Shown here: in pieces, positions 1-7,666 of the stretch
How positions within the stretch are numbered: position 1 is the first letter of the stretch
How the letters are laid out: every line of letters starts with the position of its first letter
Origin: Putridiphycobacter roseus
GTDB lineage: Bacteria > Bacteroidota > Bacteroidia > Flavobacteriales_D > Crocinitomicaceae
DNA length: 64,000 nt
Assembly: GCF_003234935.1 (NCBI RefSeq)
Contig: NZ_QKSB01000013.1
Coordinates: 18,975 to 82,974, forward strand
Direction: 5' to 3'
Translations under genes and position numbers: made by a program
Notes under the pieces: model-generated
Seen by the model: only the letters and a program-made list of their open reading frames with translations
The model's database searches: none
What the model was told of the DNA's origin: nothing

Positions 1-234
1 CAACCTGTGAAAGATAGAAGTACGAAAGTAATTGCTTACTTGGCTAAAAATTCTAATCACGCCTTTCCAATTATTGGTGTAGGTGGCATTCATTCAGCCA
101 AGGATGCGATTGAGAAAATAAAAGCAGGTGCTAGCTTGGTACAAGTATATACAGGCTTTATTTATGAAGGACCAAAATTGGTGAAATCCATCAATAAAGA
201 AATTGCTAAGTTGAACTTATTACATACAAAATGA
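1..234 (+). CDS. pyrD: Dihydroorotate dehydrogenase (quinone), C-terminal fragment
   Basis: This is the last 77 codons of a gene that begins left of the window; frame 1 is open from base 1, so the GTG at base 7 is internal. The segment IIGVGGIHSAKDAIEKI, followed by GASLVQVYTGFIYEGP, is the FMN-phosphate-binding end of the class 2 (membrane-associated, quinone-dependent) dihydroorotate dehydrogenase TIM barrel. That enzyme oxidises dihydroorotate to orotate in pyrimidine synthesis. Its stop overlaps the start of the next gene by 4 bases (ATGA), so the two are probably translationally coupled. Class 2 rather than class 1 is judged from the YTGFIYEGP...LV ending. Confidence 0.92.
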   Translation, partial: QPVKDRSTKVIAYLAKNSNHAFPIIGVGGIHSAKDAIEKIKAGASLVQVYTGFIYEGPKLVKSINKEIAKLNLLHTK

Positions 235-1085
235 TTAAATTAATTGAATGTCCACGTGACGCCATGCAAGGCTTGCATGATTTTATTCCAACAGAGGTAA
301 AGGCAGCTTATATAAATGATTTATTAAAAGTTGGGTTCGATACCATTGACTTTGGTAGCTTTGTTTCTCCGAAAGCAATTCCACAACTTAAAGATACTGC
401 AGCAGTACTTTCTAAATTAGATTTAACCAATACAAAATCTAAATTATTGGCCATTATAGCCAATGAGAGAGGAGCCAATGATGCCGTACAATTTGAAGAA
501 ATAAATTATTTAGGTTTTCCTTTTTCCGTTTCGGAAACGTTTCAACAAAGGAATACAAACTCCAGTATCGAACAATCATTGACTAGAGTAGAAGCTATTC
601 AAAATTTATGCGTGAAGCACAATAAAGAAATGGTAGTATACTTATCCATGGCTTTTGGAAATCCATACGAAGATCCTTGGAATGTAGATGTGGTTGCAAA
701 ATGGGCAGAGACTTTACATGAGAAATTAGACATTAATATTTTAGCACTTTCCGATACTATTGGTGTTTCGAATAAGGAAAATATAACTTACTTATTTAAG
801 CATTTAATTCATGAGTTTCCAAAAGTAGAATTTGGGGCACATTTGCACAGTACGCCAGAAACAGCAACTGAAAAGATTGATGCGGCAGTAAAAGCAGGAT
901 GTAAAAGATTTGATGGTGCCATTAAAGGCTTTGGTGGTTGCCCAATGGCGGCTGACGATTTGGTTGGAAATATGGCAACCGAACAAATTATAAGTTACCT
1001 AGATGACCAGGCCATTAAACATGATATTGATATGAATTATTTTCAGAAAGCGGAAAATGAAGCAAGCAAGGTATTTCCCATTTAA
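231..1085 (+). CDS. Hydroxymethylglutaryl-CoA lyase
   Basis: A 284-residue DRE-TIM-type lyase predicted to split 3-hydroxy-3-methylglutaryl-CoA into acetyl-CoA and acetoacetate, the last step of leucine degradation. Visible family marks are the RD pair at residues 9-10, the metal-binding HLH at 204-206, and the active-site loop GFGGCPMA with Cys237. Length is close to bacterial HMG-CoA lyases. It starts inside the pyrD stop codon. Family members such as homocitrate/isopropylmalate synthases are longer and lack the GGCP loop, so the lyase call is strong. Confidence 0.92.
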   Translation: MIKLIECPRDAMQGLHDFIPTEVKAAYINDLLKVGFDTIDFGSFVSPKAIPQLKDTAAVLSKLDLTNTKSKLLAIIANERGANDAVQFEEINYLGFPFSVSETFQQRNTNSSIEQSLTRVEAIQNLCVKHNKEMVVYLSMAFGNPYEDPWNVDVVAKWAETLHEKLDINILALSDTIGVSNKENITYLFKHLIHEFPKVEFGAHLHSTPETATEKIDAAVKAGCKRFDGAIKGFGGCPMAADDLVGNMATEQIISYLDDQAIKHDIDMNYFQKAENEASKVFPI

Positions 1086-1092
1086 TTTAATA

Positions 1093-1773
1093 ATGATGCA
1101 AAAAATATTCACCAGTATTATACTCATTTTACTAACTTTTACCACCCAAGCTGGTCAGTTTGAGCAGACTTTAGGGAAGTTTAATAAAGTTAAGATTATT
1201 GGTAATTATGAAGTCAACTTAATACAAGGGGATGTTTCTAAAATTGTGGTTGATAATAAAGATGCTAAAGTACCTGATGAGGCTATTTTATTTTCCATTA
1301 TTGATACTATATTGACCGTTCAGCTGCAGTATGATACTTATGTGAAACGTAACTTAACTATCGATATTTATTACCAAGAGTTGATTGAGATTGAAGGAAA
1401 AAGAGGGGTGAGAATCTCTTGCCAAACCCCCTTCACGAATGATTTAAGCTTGTTTGTAAATGCAGGTGGAAAAATTGACGTTAAAGTCAATACTGAAAAT
1501 TTATTGGTCAAAGTTTCTTCAGGCGGTTCAATACATGTGGATGGTAAAGTAACTTATTTAAAAGCGGATGTCAATGCTGGAGGACTAATTGGAGCTTCAT
1601 TTTTATTGGTGGAAACTTGTGCAGCAACGGTGCAAATGGGTGGAGAAATAATATTAAATGTTACCAATTCTCTTGTTGCAACGGTGAAAGCTGGAGGTGT
1701 TATTTCTTATAAGGGAAATCCGGTAGAATTGTCTAAATCTATCAAATTGGGTGGAACCATTGAAAAATTATAA
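1093..1773 (+). CDS. DUF2807 (head GIN domain) exported protein
   Basis: The start is placed at 1093 (MMQKIFTSIILILLTF..., a clear signal peptide ending near TQAGQ) and not at the upstream in-frame ATG at 1057, which lies inside the HMG-CoA lyase gene. The mature protein shows the repetitive beta-strand pattern of the DUF2807 / GIN family: FNKVKIIGNYEVNLIQG at the start, then repeated 'VNAGGKIDVKV', 'VSSGGSIHVDG', 'VNAGGLIGAS', 'VKAGGVISYKG' strands about 20-30 residues apart. This pattern suggests a right-handed beta-helix. The family is common in Bacteroidota envelopes and its molecular role is not established. It is first in a run of four envelope genes. Confidence 0.8.
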   Translation: MMQKIFTSIILILLTFTTQAGQFEQTLGKFNKVKIIGNYEVNLIQGDVSKIVVDNKDAKVPDEAILFSIIDTILTVQLQYDTYVKRNLTIDIYYQELIEIEGKRGVRISCQTPFTNDLSLFVNAGGKIDVKVNTENLLVKVSSGGSIHVDGKVTYLKADVNAGGLIGASFLLVETCAATVQMGGEIILNVTNSLVATVKAGGVISYKGNPVELSKSIKLGGTIEKL

Positions 1774-1777
1774 TCAA

Positions 1778-2368
1778 ATGAAAGTACTTTTTTATAGCCT
1801 TTTGGCTGTGTTTATATTGGTAAGCTGTAATAATCAAAGCAGCGTAAATAAAATAGATAACTATTTTCCGAGTGACACCGTTTTGGTCGAAAATGATTAT
1901 CCAGGTATTGACAATGAAGTGGTGTTAAAAGCCATGCAAGACTTGAAAATTTGTACGCTTTCCGATACCAGCACGACCATTGCATTGTGTGATTACACAA
2001 AATTTAGAATCTTTCCGGTTGGTCCAAATATTGATTTGGCTAAAAGCTTTATCCTAGAAATGAAAGAAGGAGTGTATGACTCACCTGTAAAACAAGTATT
2101 GGTCATTGAAAAAAGCTTTAACAAGTATAAAATTATTAACCGTTATTTAGGTTTTTTAATGGAATATCGAACCACTGAATCAGGTTATAACGATTTGTTA
2201 ATGGGGTATAAAGATCCCGAAATGGGTTTAATTGGAATCAAACATGCTTGGGATAAAGAAAAATACGAGCCAGTTGATGTCGAAGAAATCAATGGGTATT
2301 TTATCCAAGAAGCGTTAAAGGATTCTATCAATCAATTGTTTTTACCTAATTTCAATGCTGGTTATTAA
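1778..2368 (+). CDS. Lipoprotein of unknown function
   Basis: The start is placed at 1778, giving MKVLFYSLLAVFILVSCNN with a lipobox (LVSC) and predicted lipidated Cys; the longer frame from 1751 would overlap the previous gene. The 196-residue product has no domain I recognise. It is soluble after the lipid anchor and ends in VEEINGYFIQEALKDSINQLFLPNFNAGY. It lies 4 bases after the DUF2807 gene and overlaps the next gene by 14 bases, so it belongs to a compact operon of envelope proteins. Confidence 0.7.
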   Translation: MKVLFYSLLAVFILVSCNNQSSVNKIDNYFPSDTVLVENDYPGIDNEVVLKAMQDLKICTLSDTSTTIALCDYTKFRIFPVGPNIDLAKSFILEMKEGVYDSPVKQVLVIEKSFNKYKIINRYLGFLMEYRTTESGYNDLLMGYKDPEMGLIGIKHAWDKEKYEPVDVEEINGYFIQEALKDSINQLFLPNFNAGY

Positions 2369-2849
2369 TCAGTGGAGAAATATAATTTTATCTTTTTTCA
2401 TGGTATTGCTTTGCAGTTGCGATCGGCAAGCGGAAGTGATTAAAATTGCACCCTATGAATTGTTTCACGACAATGGTGCAAAAGTCTGGTTGTTAAAAAG
2501 TCAAATGGTTAACGGTGTAGAAAAAATACCAACAGATAGAAAGGAGAGGTGGACAATAGTGTTTTATAAGGACCATACTTTTGTGATTAATAAGTTAAAG
2601 TCCTTCGGGAATTGGTCCTATCAACAAGGTAATTTTAGTTTTAATAAAAATGCAGATACCTTAATTTATAAATGGGTGAGTGGTGATGAATTTAAACATC
2701 AACTCATTGATTTTAATAATACTTCCTTTAAATCCTTATTGGTCCATCAATCCGATTCCATTGAATTTACTTATACTTGTATGGATAAAAGAGCGTATCG
2801 CAGCAATTATGAAGATGAAACACAAGAAGAAATATCGATTTACTATTAG
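2355..2849 (+). CDS. Small lipoprotein, lipocalin-like size
   Basis: A 164-residue protein with an N-terminal hydrophobic stretch and lipobox (VLLCSC, Cys near residue 22). The middle contains a lipocalin-like strand pattern: WLLKSQMVNG, then RWTIVFYKDHTFVI, FGNWSYQQGNFSFNKNADTLIYKW. This resembles the small Bacteroidota 'lipocalin family' / DUF-type lipoproteins in which a Trp-rich barrel describes deviation from a reference line. That is a resemblance only. It overlaps the genes on both sides (14 bases upstream, about 40 downstream). Confidence 0.62.
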   Translation: MLVINQWRNIILSFFMVLLCSCDRQAEVIKIAPYELFHDNGAKVWLLKSQMVNGVEKIPTDRKERWTIVFYKDHTFVINKLKSFGNWSYQQGNFSFNKNADTLIYKWVSGDEFKHQLIDFNNTSFKSLLVHQSDSIEFTYTCMDKRAYRSNYEDETQEEISIYY

Positions 2850-3828
2850 TCTTTTTTTTGCCTTATTGCTCACGAGTTGTAATCCATTTTCTATTCAATT
2901 ATTATATCAAGGTGAAACCAGTGTCAAAACGCATGCAAGGGCTTTAGATTACCAAGACTCTTTATTGTATATCGGCAGTCAAAAAGGCAATGTCACCACT
3001 TTTGATTATGTGAACTTATGTGAAGTTGATAATGTACCTATTTCTGGGGCAGAAGACCTGAGGGGATTAGTTATTGGTCCACAAAAGTCAATAATTTGTA
3101 TCAATTCTGGCAAAGAAGGAAATGTCTACCTGCAAAACGATAGTGCTTTTCAAACTGTTTTTAAGCAAAGCGATTTGTTTTTAGATGGTATTTGTATAAA
3201 CGACCAAGGCATTGGCTTTGCCTTTGGCGACCCAATCGATTCAAAATTTTCTATTTTAAAGACTGTGGATAGTGGAGTAACATGGCATTGGATGGATACC
3301 AATTGTTTGCCCAATGCGCTGGTAAATGAAGCGGCTTACGCAGCCAGTAATTGCAGTATGCAGTTAATAGACAGTACCATTTATATAGGAACAGGTGGGG
3401 GAGCAGTGACTCGAGTATTAAAGTCTACCGATATGGGGGAAAGTTGGCAATATTTAAATACGCCAATGGTTGCTGGAGCTTCTTATGGCATTTATGCACT
3501 TTCTTTTTGGAATGCACAAGAAGGTGTTATTACTGGTGGCAGTTATTTAGATTCTTCTTATTGTGATAGTATGACATTCATTACCAATGATGGTGGCCAA
3601 AGTTGGACAAACATTAGCAAAGGCTTACCAGGTTATATGAGCAGTATTCAAAGTTCTAAGGATGGCAAGTTAATCGTCGCCACCGGCCGTATGGGGACTT
3701 ATTATTCCCTCAACCAAGGCGAAAAATGGAAGCTACTGACTAAAAGGGCTTACTACACCGTTAAATTCAGTGATTCCTATGTCTTTCTGTCTGGAAAAAA
3801 TGGTAGGATAGGGATTTATAGCTTTTAG
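2809..3828 (+). CDS. BNR/Asp-box beta-propeller lipoprotein (Ycf48-like)
   Basis: The start is taken at 2809 (or the ATG at 2815), giving a charged n-region MKHKKKYRF and a hydrophobic core ending in the lipobox LLTSC. The long in-frame extension back to 2680 lies inside the preceding gene and is rejected. The body carries repeated Asp-box motifs: KTVDSGVTWHWMD, KSTDMGESWQYLN, TNDGGQSWTNIS and the degenerate SLNQGEKWKLL. These mark a six- or seven-bladed beta-propeller of the Ycf48/sialidase-like superfamily. Bacteroidota homologues are often labelled 'oxidoreductase' without evidence; no catalytic sialidase residues are apparent. It is last in the four-gene envelope run. Confidence 0.78.
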   Translation: MKMKHKKKYRFTISLFFALLLTSCNPFSIQLLYQGETSVKTHARALDYQDSLLYIGSQKGNVTTFDYVNLCEVDNVPISGAEDLRGLVIGPQKSIICINSGKEGNVYLQNDSAFQTVFKQSDLFLDGICINDQGIGFAFGDPIDSKFSILKTVDSGVTWHWMDTNCLPNALVNEAAYAASNCSMQLIDSTIYIGTGGGAVTRVLKSTDMGESWQYLNTPMVAGASYGIYALSFWNAQEGVITGGSYLDSSYCDSMTFITNDGGQSWTNISKGLPGYMSSIQSSKDGKLIVATGRMGTYYSLNQGEKWKLLTKRAYYTVKFSDSYVFLSGKNGRIGIYSF

Positions 3829-3831
3829 CTT

Positions 3832-3981
3832 AATAGCCTTTAGCTATTGGCTTTTTGCCTTTAGCCTTTAGTAATTAGCGATTAACATTTGTCTTAATAA
3901 TTGGTACTTGTGTCTTAATACTTTTGTCTTTTGTCTTATGTCTTATGTCTTATGTCTTTTGTCTAGCTTCTAGTGTCTATT
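3832..3981. repeat. Heptanucleotide-periodic intergenic tract (left copy)
   Basis: From 3891 to 3981 the + strand can be cut into 13 consecutive 7-mers in register, most beginning GTCT: GTCTTAA, GTCTTAT three times in a row, GTCTTTT, GTCTAGC, TTCTAGT, GTCTATT. The preceding 3832-3887 also falls into 7-mers of the type AATAGCC, TTTAGCT, TTTAGCC. The period of 7 and drifting sequence indicate a degenerate tandem heptamer array. It sits between the beta-propeller gene and the 3' end of the reverse-strand LRR gene. A related array lies at the other side of that gene. Confidence 0.75.
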
Positions 3982-4004
3982 TTCAATTAAATAATTAGCA
4001 AACA

Positions 4005-5326
4005 CTATTCTACAATCATTGTTCTAACTTGAGTAATTAGATTTGAATTGAGTTTTACCAAGTATATTCCAGTGTTCAAATTTGTTCGAATAGTTAAATC
4101 ATTTAACTCTTTAATTTTCTCGAAATATACTATTTGTCCTAAAGTATTATAGATTTCAATTTCTAATACATGTTTGTCATCCTGTGTGTTAACATGAAAT
4201 GTTCCATCACTTGGATTGGGGAATAATAATATTTGATACTTTGAATTTTTATTTTGCACACCAAGATCATATTGACAATTTAAACTGAAATATGACTGAT
4301 TATCTTTATTAATCCATGCGTTATTACTGAAAGCAATATCGTCTACTTGTATACAGGTAAGGTTTGGGTTGTTTCTTACGTCAAATTTATAATCTATCAA
4401 AATGTTACTATTATTGCCATTTTGTAAATTTAGTTGATGCAAATTATTGCTAGCACAATTAATCCATTCAAGTTCATGGTTGTTCTGTAAGTTTAACACT
4501 TGAATGTTATTCGAATCGCAATCTAAAAGTTCTAATTTGCTAGAATTGGACACATCCAGCGCGTTTAATAGATTAATTTTTAAACCTAGTTTTTCTAAGG
4601 AGTCTTGCTCACTCAAGTCAAGAGAAGTGACTAAGTTGTTCTCCATGAAAAGTGTCCTTATTTTTTCATTTTGACTCAAATCTAAAGATGTTAATAAATT
4701 ATTATTGAGATTTAAATACGTTAATAGTGGGTTTTGAGATATATCAAGTTCAATTAATGAGTCAGAACAAGTCAGCTCTCTTAATGAGTAATTTGAACTG
4801 ATATCGAGAGAATCTAACCCTAAATTTCCAATAAGTAGAATCTCTAAATTTAGATTTTGACTAAAATTAATGCTATTACAGCTTAAATTTGATAAGTAAA
4901 TATACTTCAATTCGGTATTTGTCATGATGTTCACTGAATCTATTGTTGAATTGGAAAAATGAATTTTTTCTAATTTTAAGTTTTGACTTAAATCTGGATT
5001 ATTTACTGCAACATATGAAAGGGTTAGTTCCTTTAAAGAATCCATGGTGTGAATCGGAAAAGAACTGCCACTGTATTGACTGACCTGTAGTTCATTTAAA
5101 TTATTAAAAGCTTCCAAACCTGTCAAGTCACTTATAAATGGAGCGTTAATAAACAGGGAGGATTGGGCTTCCGCATCAGTATTTAAAATTTGTCCATCCG
5201 CAATTGGGTCCGAATCTATGTTTAAGTTGATTAAATAGATTTCAAATGCACCATCAGGAATACTCGTGTATTGTGCATAAATAAATTGGAAATGAAAGAA
5301 AAAAAAAAGTAAATAAAGTATTTCAT
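4005..5326 (-). pseudogene. T9SS-exported leucine-rich-repeat protein, frameshifted in its signal peptide
   Basis: An uninterrupted frame runs from 5336 down to the stop at 4005 but has no usable ATG near its start. Read back, it begins with a hydrophobic signal sequence, then AQYTSIPDGAFEIYLINLNID and ISDLTGLEAFNNL. This is the standard N-terminal block of Bacteroidota LRR proteins (IPD..FE..LI.L..D...ISDLTGLE). Then follow some ten 20-22-residue repeats (LDLSQN, LDISSN, LNLQNN) and a type A secretion tail (LLFPNPSDG...GIYLVKLNSN). An ATG at 5326 starts MKYFIY in another frame and leads into a run of ten T (coding strand, 5308-5299). With 8 or 11 T this ATG would join the LRR frame exactly. 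As written the gene is off: phase variation, decay or a sequencing error. Confidence 0.8.
5299..5308 (-). repeat. Ten-base homopolymer in the signal-peptide region of the LRR gene
   Basis: The + strand has ten A (T10 on the coding strand) between G5298 and G5309. The tract lies between the ATG at 5326 and the in-frame signal-peptide/IPD block. The present length puts the ATG one base out of frame; a change of +1 or -2 restores a continuous 5'-to-3' frame. Tracts of this kind are prone to slippage in replication and to sequencing error. Confidence 0.85.
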
Positions 5327-5854
5327 AAAATAAATTTTAAATTTTTGACCCAAATTAAATAATTATTAGCTGTATAATAAGTTTTTAGGTTAGTTTTTTG
5401 ATGAAATTTTGAAGTTTTTTTCTTTATTTGGAAAAATTTAATTGCTTATTTAACTGCAGTGGATTACAGTTAGTTTTAGCTAGGTTGGTACAACATTGGA
5501 ACGAAAGCATAGTTTGGACATATGTTGACTGTCTAGCATCTAAAATCTACTATTTTAATGCTAAAACTTACTCTTGGCTGTTGCCAATTTCAATCTCCAT
5601 ATAGCTATCGGGATTATTGAACAGTTTGCAATCTATTCAATCCTCTGGTGTCGGATAGAAGTATAGTTTTACAAGCAGTTAAACTAAATCTAGACGTAAT
5701 AACTTTGTCTAACTACTTATTTTGTCTAGCGTCTAGCATCTAGTGTCTAGCTTCTAGTATCGTTCTGAAAAAAGTAGATAACTTCCACTTCTTTCAATTA
5801 AATTTTATGGTTCCTAAATTAAAAATTCTTACATTTAAAAAACGACTTTTGGTA
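5327..5854. other. Long gene-free region with gene relics and heptad repeats
   Basis: About 530 bases with no convincing gene. Near the LRR gene it is very AT-rich and holds a near match to a -7 box on the reverse strand (TTAATTTG, 5358-5351). The middle (5450-5700) is less AT-rich and could be decayed sequence, but no frame gives a recognisable protein. The right part carries heptad repeats at 5531-5551 and 5724-5758. The start of the DUF1800 gene follows. Confidence 0.5.
5724..5758. repeat. Heptanucleotide tandem repeat (right copy)
   Basis: Five 7-mers in register: GTCTAGC, GTCTAGC, ATCTAGT, GTCTAGC, TTCTAGT. Three more (GTCTAGC, ATCTAAA, ATCTACT) lie at 5531-5551. The same units GTCTAGC-TTCTAGT occur at 3961-3974 on the other side of the LRR gene, so related heptad arrays bracket it. 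Confidence 0.75.
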
Positions 5855-7660
5855 ATGAAGCAAATCTATTTACTTGTACTGTTTTGTACTTCTTTGGTTT
5901 TCAGCCATAAAATAGTCGCGCAAAAATATATTGGGGCAGGAAATGCACAAGGTGTTACCGTAACCAGTAGTCACAACGCGAAAATATATCCAGGAATTTA
6001 TACTGCTTCAGCTCAAAACACCTTGCAAGGAGAAGGACTGATCGCAAAAAAAATGGAAGCCACCCGTTTCTTGACCCAAGCTGGGTTCGGAGGAACACTT
6101 GATGAAATAGATTGGATTGCCAATAACAGTATTGAAAAATGGCTAGCCAATCAATTGGCAATGTCACCAACATATTTGGCGGATTCTACCCAAATGGCTT
6201 ATGATATCGGTCTCGAAAATTACATAGCCAACGGTGGTGACTCTTCGAATTATACTTATCGACCAGATGCCAGACATACCAGTTATGCTTGGTGGACCAA
6301 TACCATGTTGGCAAAAGATCAATTGAGACAAAGAGCGGCTTATGCATTGAGCCAAATTATGGTCATTTCTTTTGAAGGCGACTTGGCAGGTTATGGTATT
6401 GGTGTGTCAGACTATTACGATATTTTAATAAGAAATGCTTTTGGGAATTATAAAACCATGTTGTCAGAAATTTCTGAACACGTGGCCATGGGCGCTTACT
6501 TGAGCCATTTAAATAATCCAAAATCCGACACTGCGAATAATATTCATCCAGACGAAAATTATGCTAGAGAAATCATGCAGTTGTTCAGTATCGGTCTTTT
6601 TCAATTGAATATCGACGGTTCTCAAAAATTGGATGGAAACGGTAATCCAATTCCAACTTACGACAATAATGACATTAAAGAATTGGCAAAGGTTTTTACC
6701 GGACTCTCAGTTGGAGCTAGAGAAGATGGTGGTAACCTGTATTTTTATTTAGGAACATGGGCTGCAGATTTTAAGGTGCCCATGATGATGTATGAAGACC
6801 AACATGAAGCGGGGCAAAAAACAATTATTGATGGCCATGTTATTCCTGCTGGTCAAACCGGAAAAGAAGATATAGCGGATGCGATTGACCACTTGTTTAA
6901 CCACGCAAATGTTGGTCCGTTTATGGCCAAGCGATTGATTCAGCAATTGGTAAAGTCTAATCCTTCGCCTAACTATATTCAAACAGTAGCTGAAGCATTT
7001 AATGATAATGGAGAAGGTGTTAGGGGAGATATGAAAAAAGTCTTTAGTACCATTTTAATGCATCCAGAAGCAAGGACTTGTGCAGCTATAAACGACCCCG
7101 CTCAAGGGAAATTAAGAGAACCAGTATTGCGGTACACACAGTTTGCTAGATTTTTTGGAGGCAATAGTCCACACCAAGGTGGAAGGTATTTTAATTACCC
7201 AAGTTTTTTGAGAGACCGAGTAGATCAAGCACCCCTGCATGCACAAACGGTATTTAATTTTTATAGTCCCGCTTTTTCACCAAACGGCCCATTGGCAAAT
7301 GCCAATTTGGTTGGACCAGAATTTGAAATCCACAATACCAGAACGAGCATTGGTTATACTGATATGGTTTATTATTGGGTAGAATCAGAAATTTTATTTT
7401 TGTCTTATTCTTCAGATGCTTTGAATAGTCATATCACCACTTCCGACTTGACCTCGCTGACTGAATTGGCAAAAGATGAAGATGCCTTGATTGATTATTT
7501 AGATATTTATTTATGCCACGGACAATTGTCGCAAAACACAAGGTCGATTATAAAAAACCAATTAAATGCTTTGGACCCTGGTTTGTCGGGCATTGATGCA
7601 AAAATTAGATTAGCAGTTTATACCGTAATGATTAGTCCCGATTATGTGGTCTTAAAATAA
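5855..7660 (+). CDS. DUF1800 family exported protein
   Basis: The start at 5855 gives MKQIYLLVLFCTSLVFSHKIVAQ, a clean signal peptide; the in-frame ATG at 5807 would add 16 residues before it. The mature protein (about 580 residues) matches DUF1800: ATRFLTQAGFGGTLDEIDWI near the N-terminus, DQLRQRAAYALSQIMVIS, NYAREIMQLFSIGLFQLNIDG, DIKELAKVFTGLS and HPEARTC. Function is unknown, but DUF1800 and DUF1501 genes are almost always adjacent and are thought to act together in the cell envelope. It is followed after 6 bases by the DUF1501 gene. Unlike several family members it carries no T9SS tail. Confidence 0.9.
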   Translation: MKQIYLLVLFCTSLVFSHKIVAQKYIGAGNAQGVTVTSSHNAKIYPGIYTASAQNTLQGEGLIAKKMEATRFLTQAGFGGTLDEIDWIANNSIEKWLANQLAMSPTYLADSTQMAYDIGLENYIANGGDSSNYTYRPDARHTSYAWWTNTMLAKDQLRQRAAYALSQIMVISFEGDLAGYGIGVSDYYDILIRNAFGNYKTMLSEISEHVAMGAYLSHLNNPKSDTANNIHPDENYAREIMQLFSIGLFQLNIDGSQKLDGNGNPIPTYDNNDIKELAKVFTGLSVGAREDGGNLYFYLGTWAADFKVPMMMYEDQHEAGQKTIIDGHVIPAGQTGKEDIADAIDHLFNHANVGPFMAKRLIQQLVKSNPSPNYIQTVAEAFNDNGEGVRGDMKKVFSTILMHPEARTCAAINDPAQGKLREPVLRYTQFARFFGGNSPHQGGRYFNYPSFLRDRVDQAPLHAQTVFNFYSPAFSPNGPLANANLVGPEFEIHNTRTSIGYTDMVYYWVESEILFLSYSSDALNSHITTSDLTSLTELAKDEDALIDYLDIYLCHGQLSQNTRSIIKNQLNALDPGLSGIDAKIRLAVYTVMISPDYVVLK

Positions 7661-7666
7661 TTAAAC

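Noticed and set aside
2680..2808. N-terminal extension of the Asp-box lipoprotein
   Set aside because: Lies inside the preceding lipoprotein gene; the signal peptide with lipobox begins at 2809/2815.
3832..3981. CRISPR array
   Set aside because: Repeat unit is only 7 bases, contiguous and without unique spacers; no cas genes nearby.
5126..5126. TTG start for the LRR gene
   Set aside because: The LRR frame extends upstream with a signal peptide and the conserved IPD/ISDLTGLE block; a start here would drop both.
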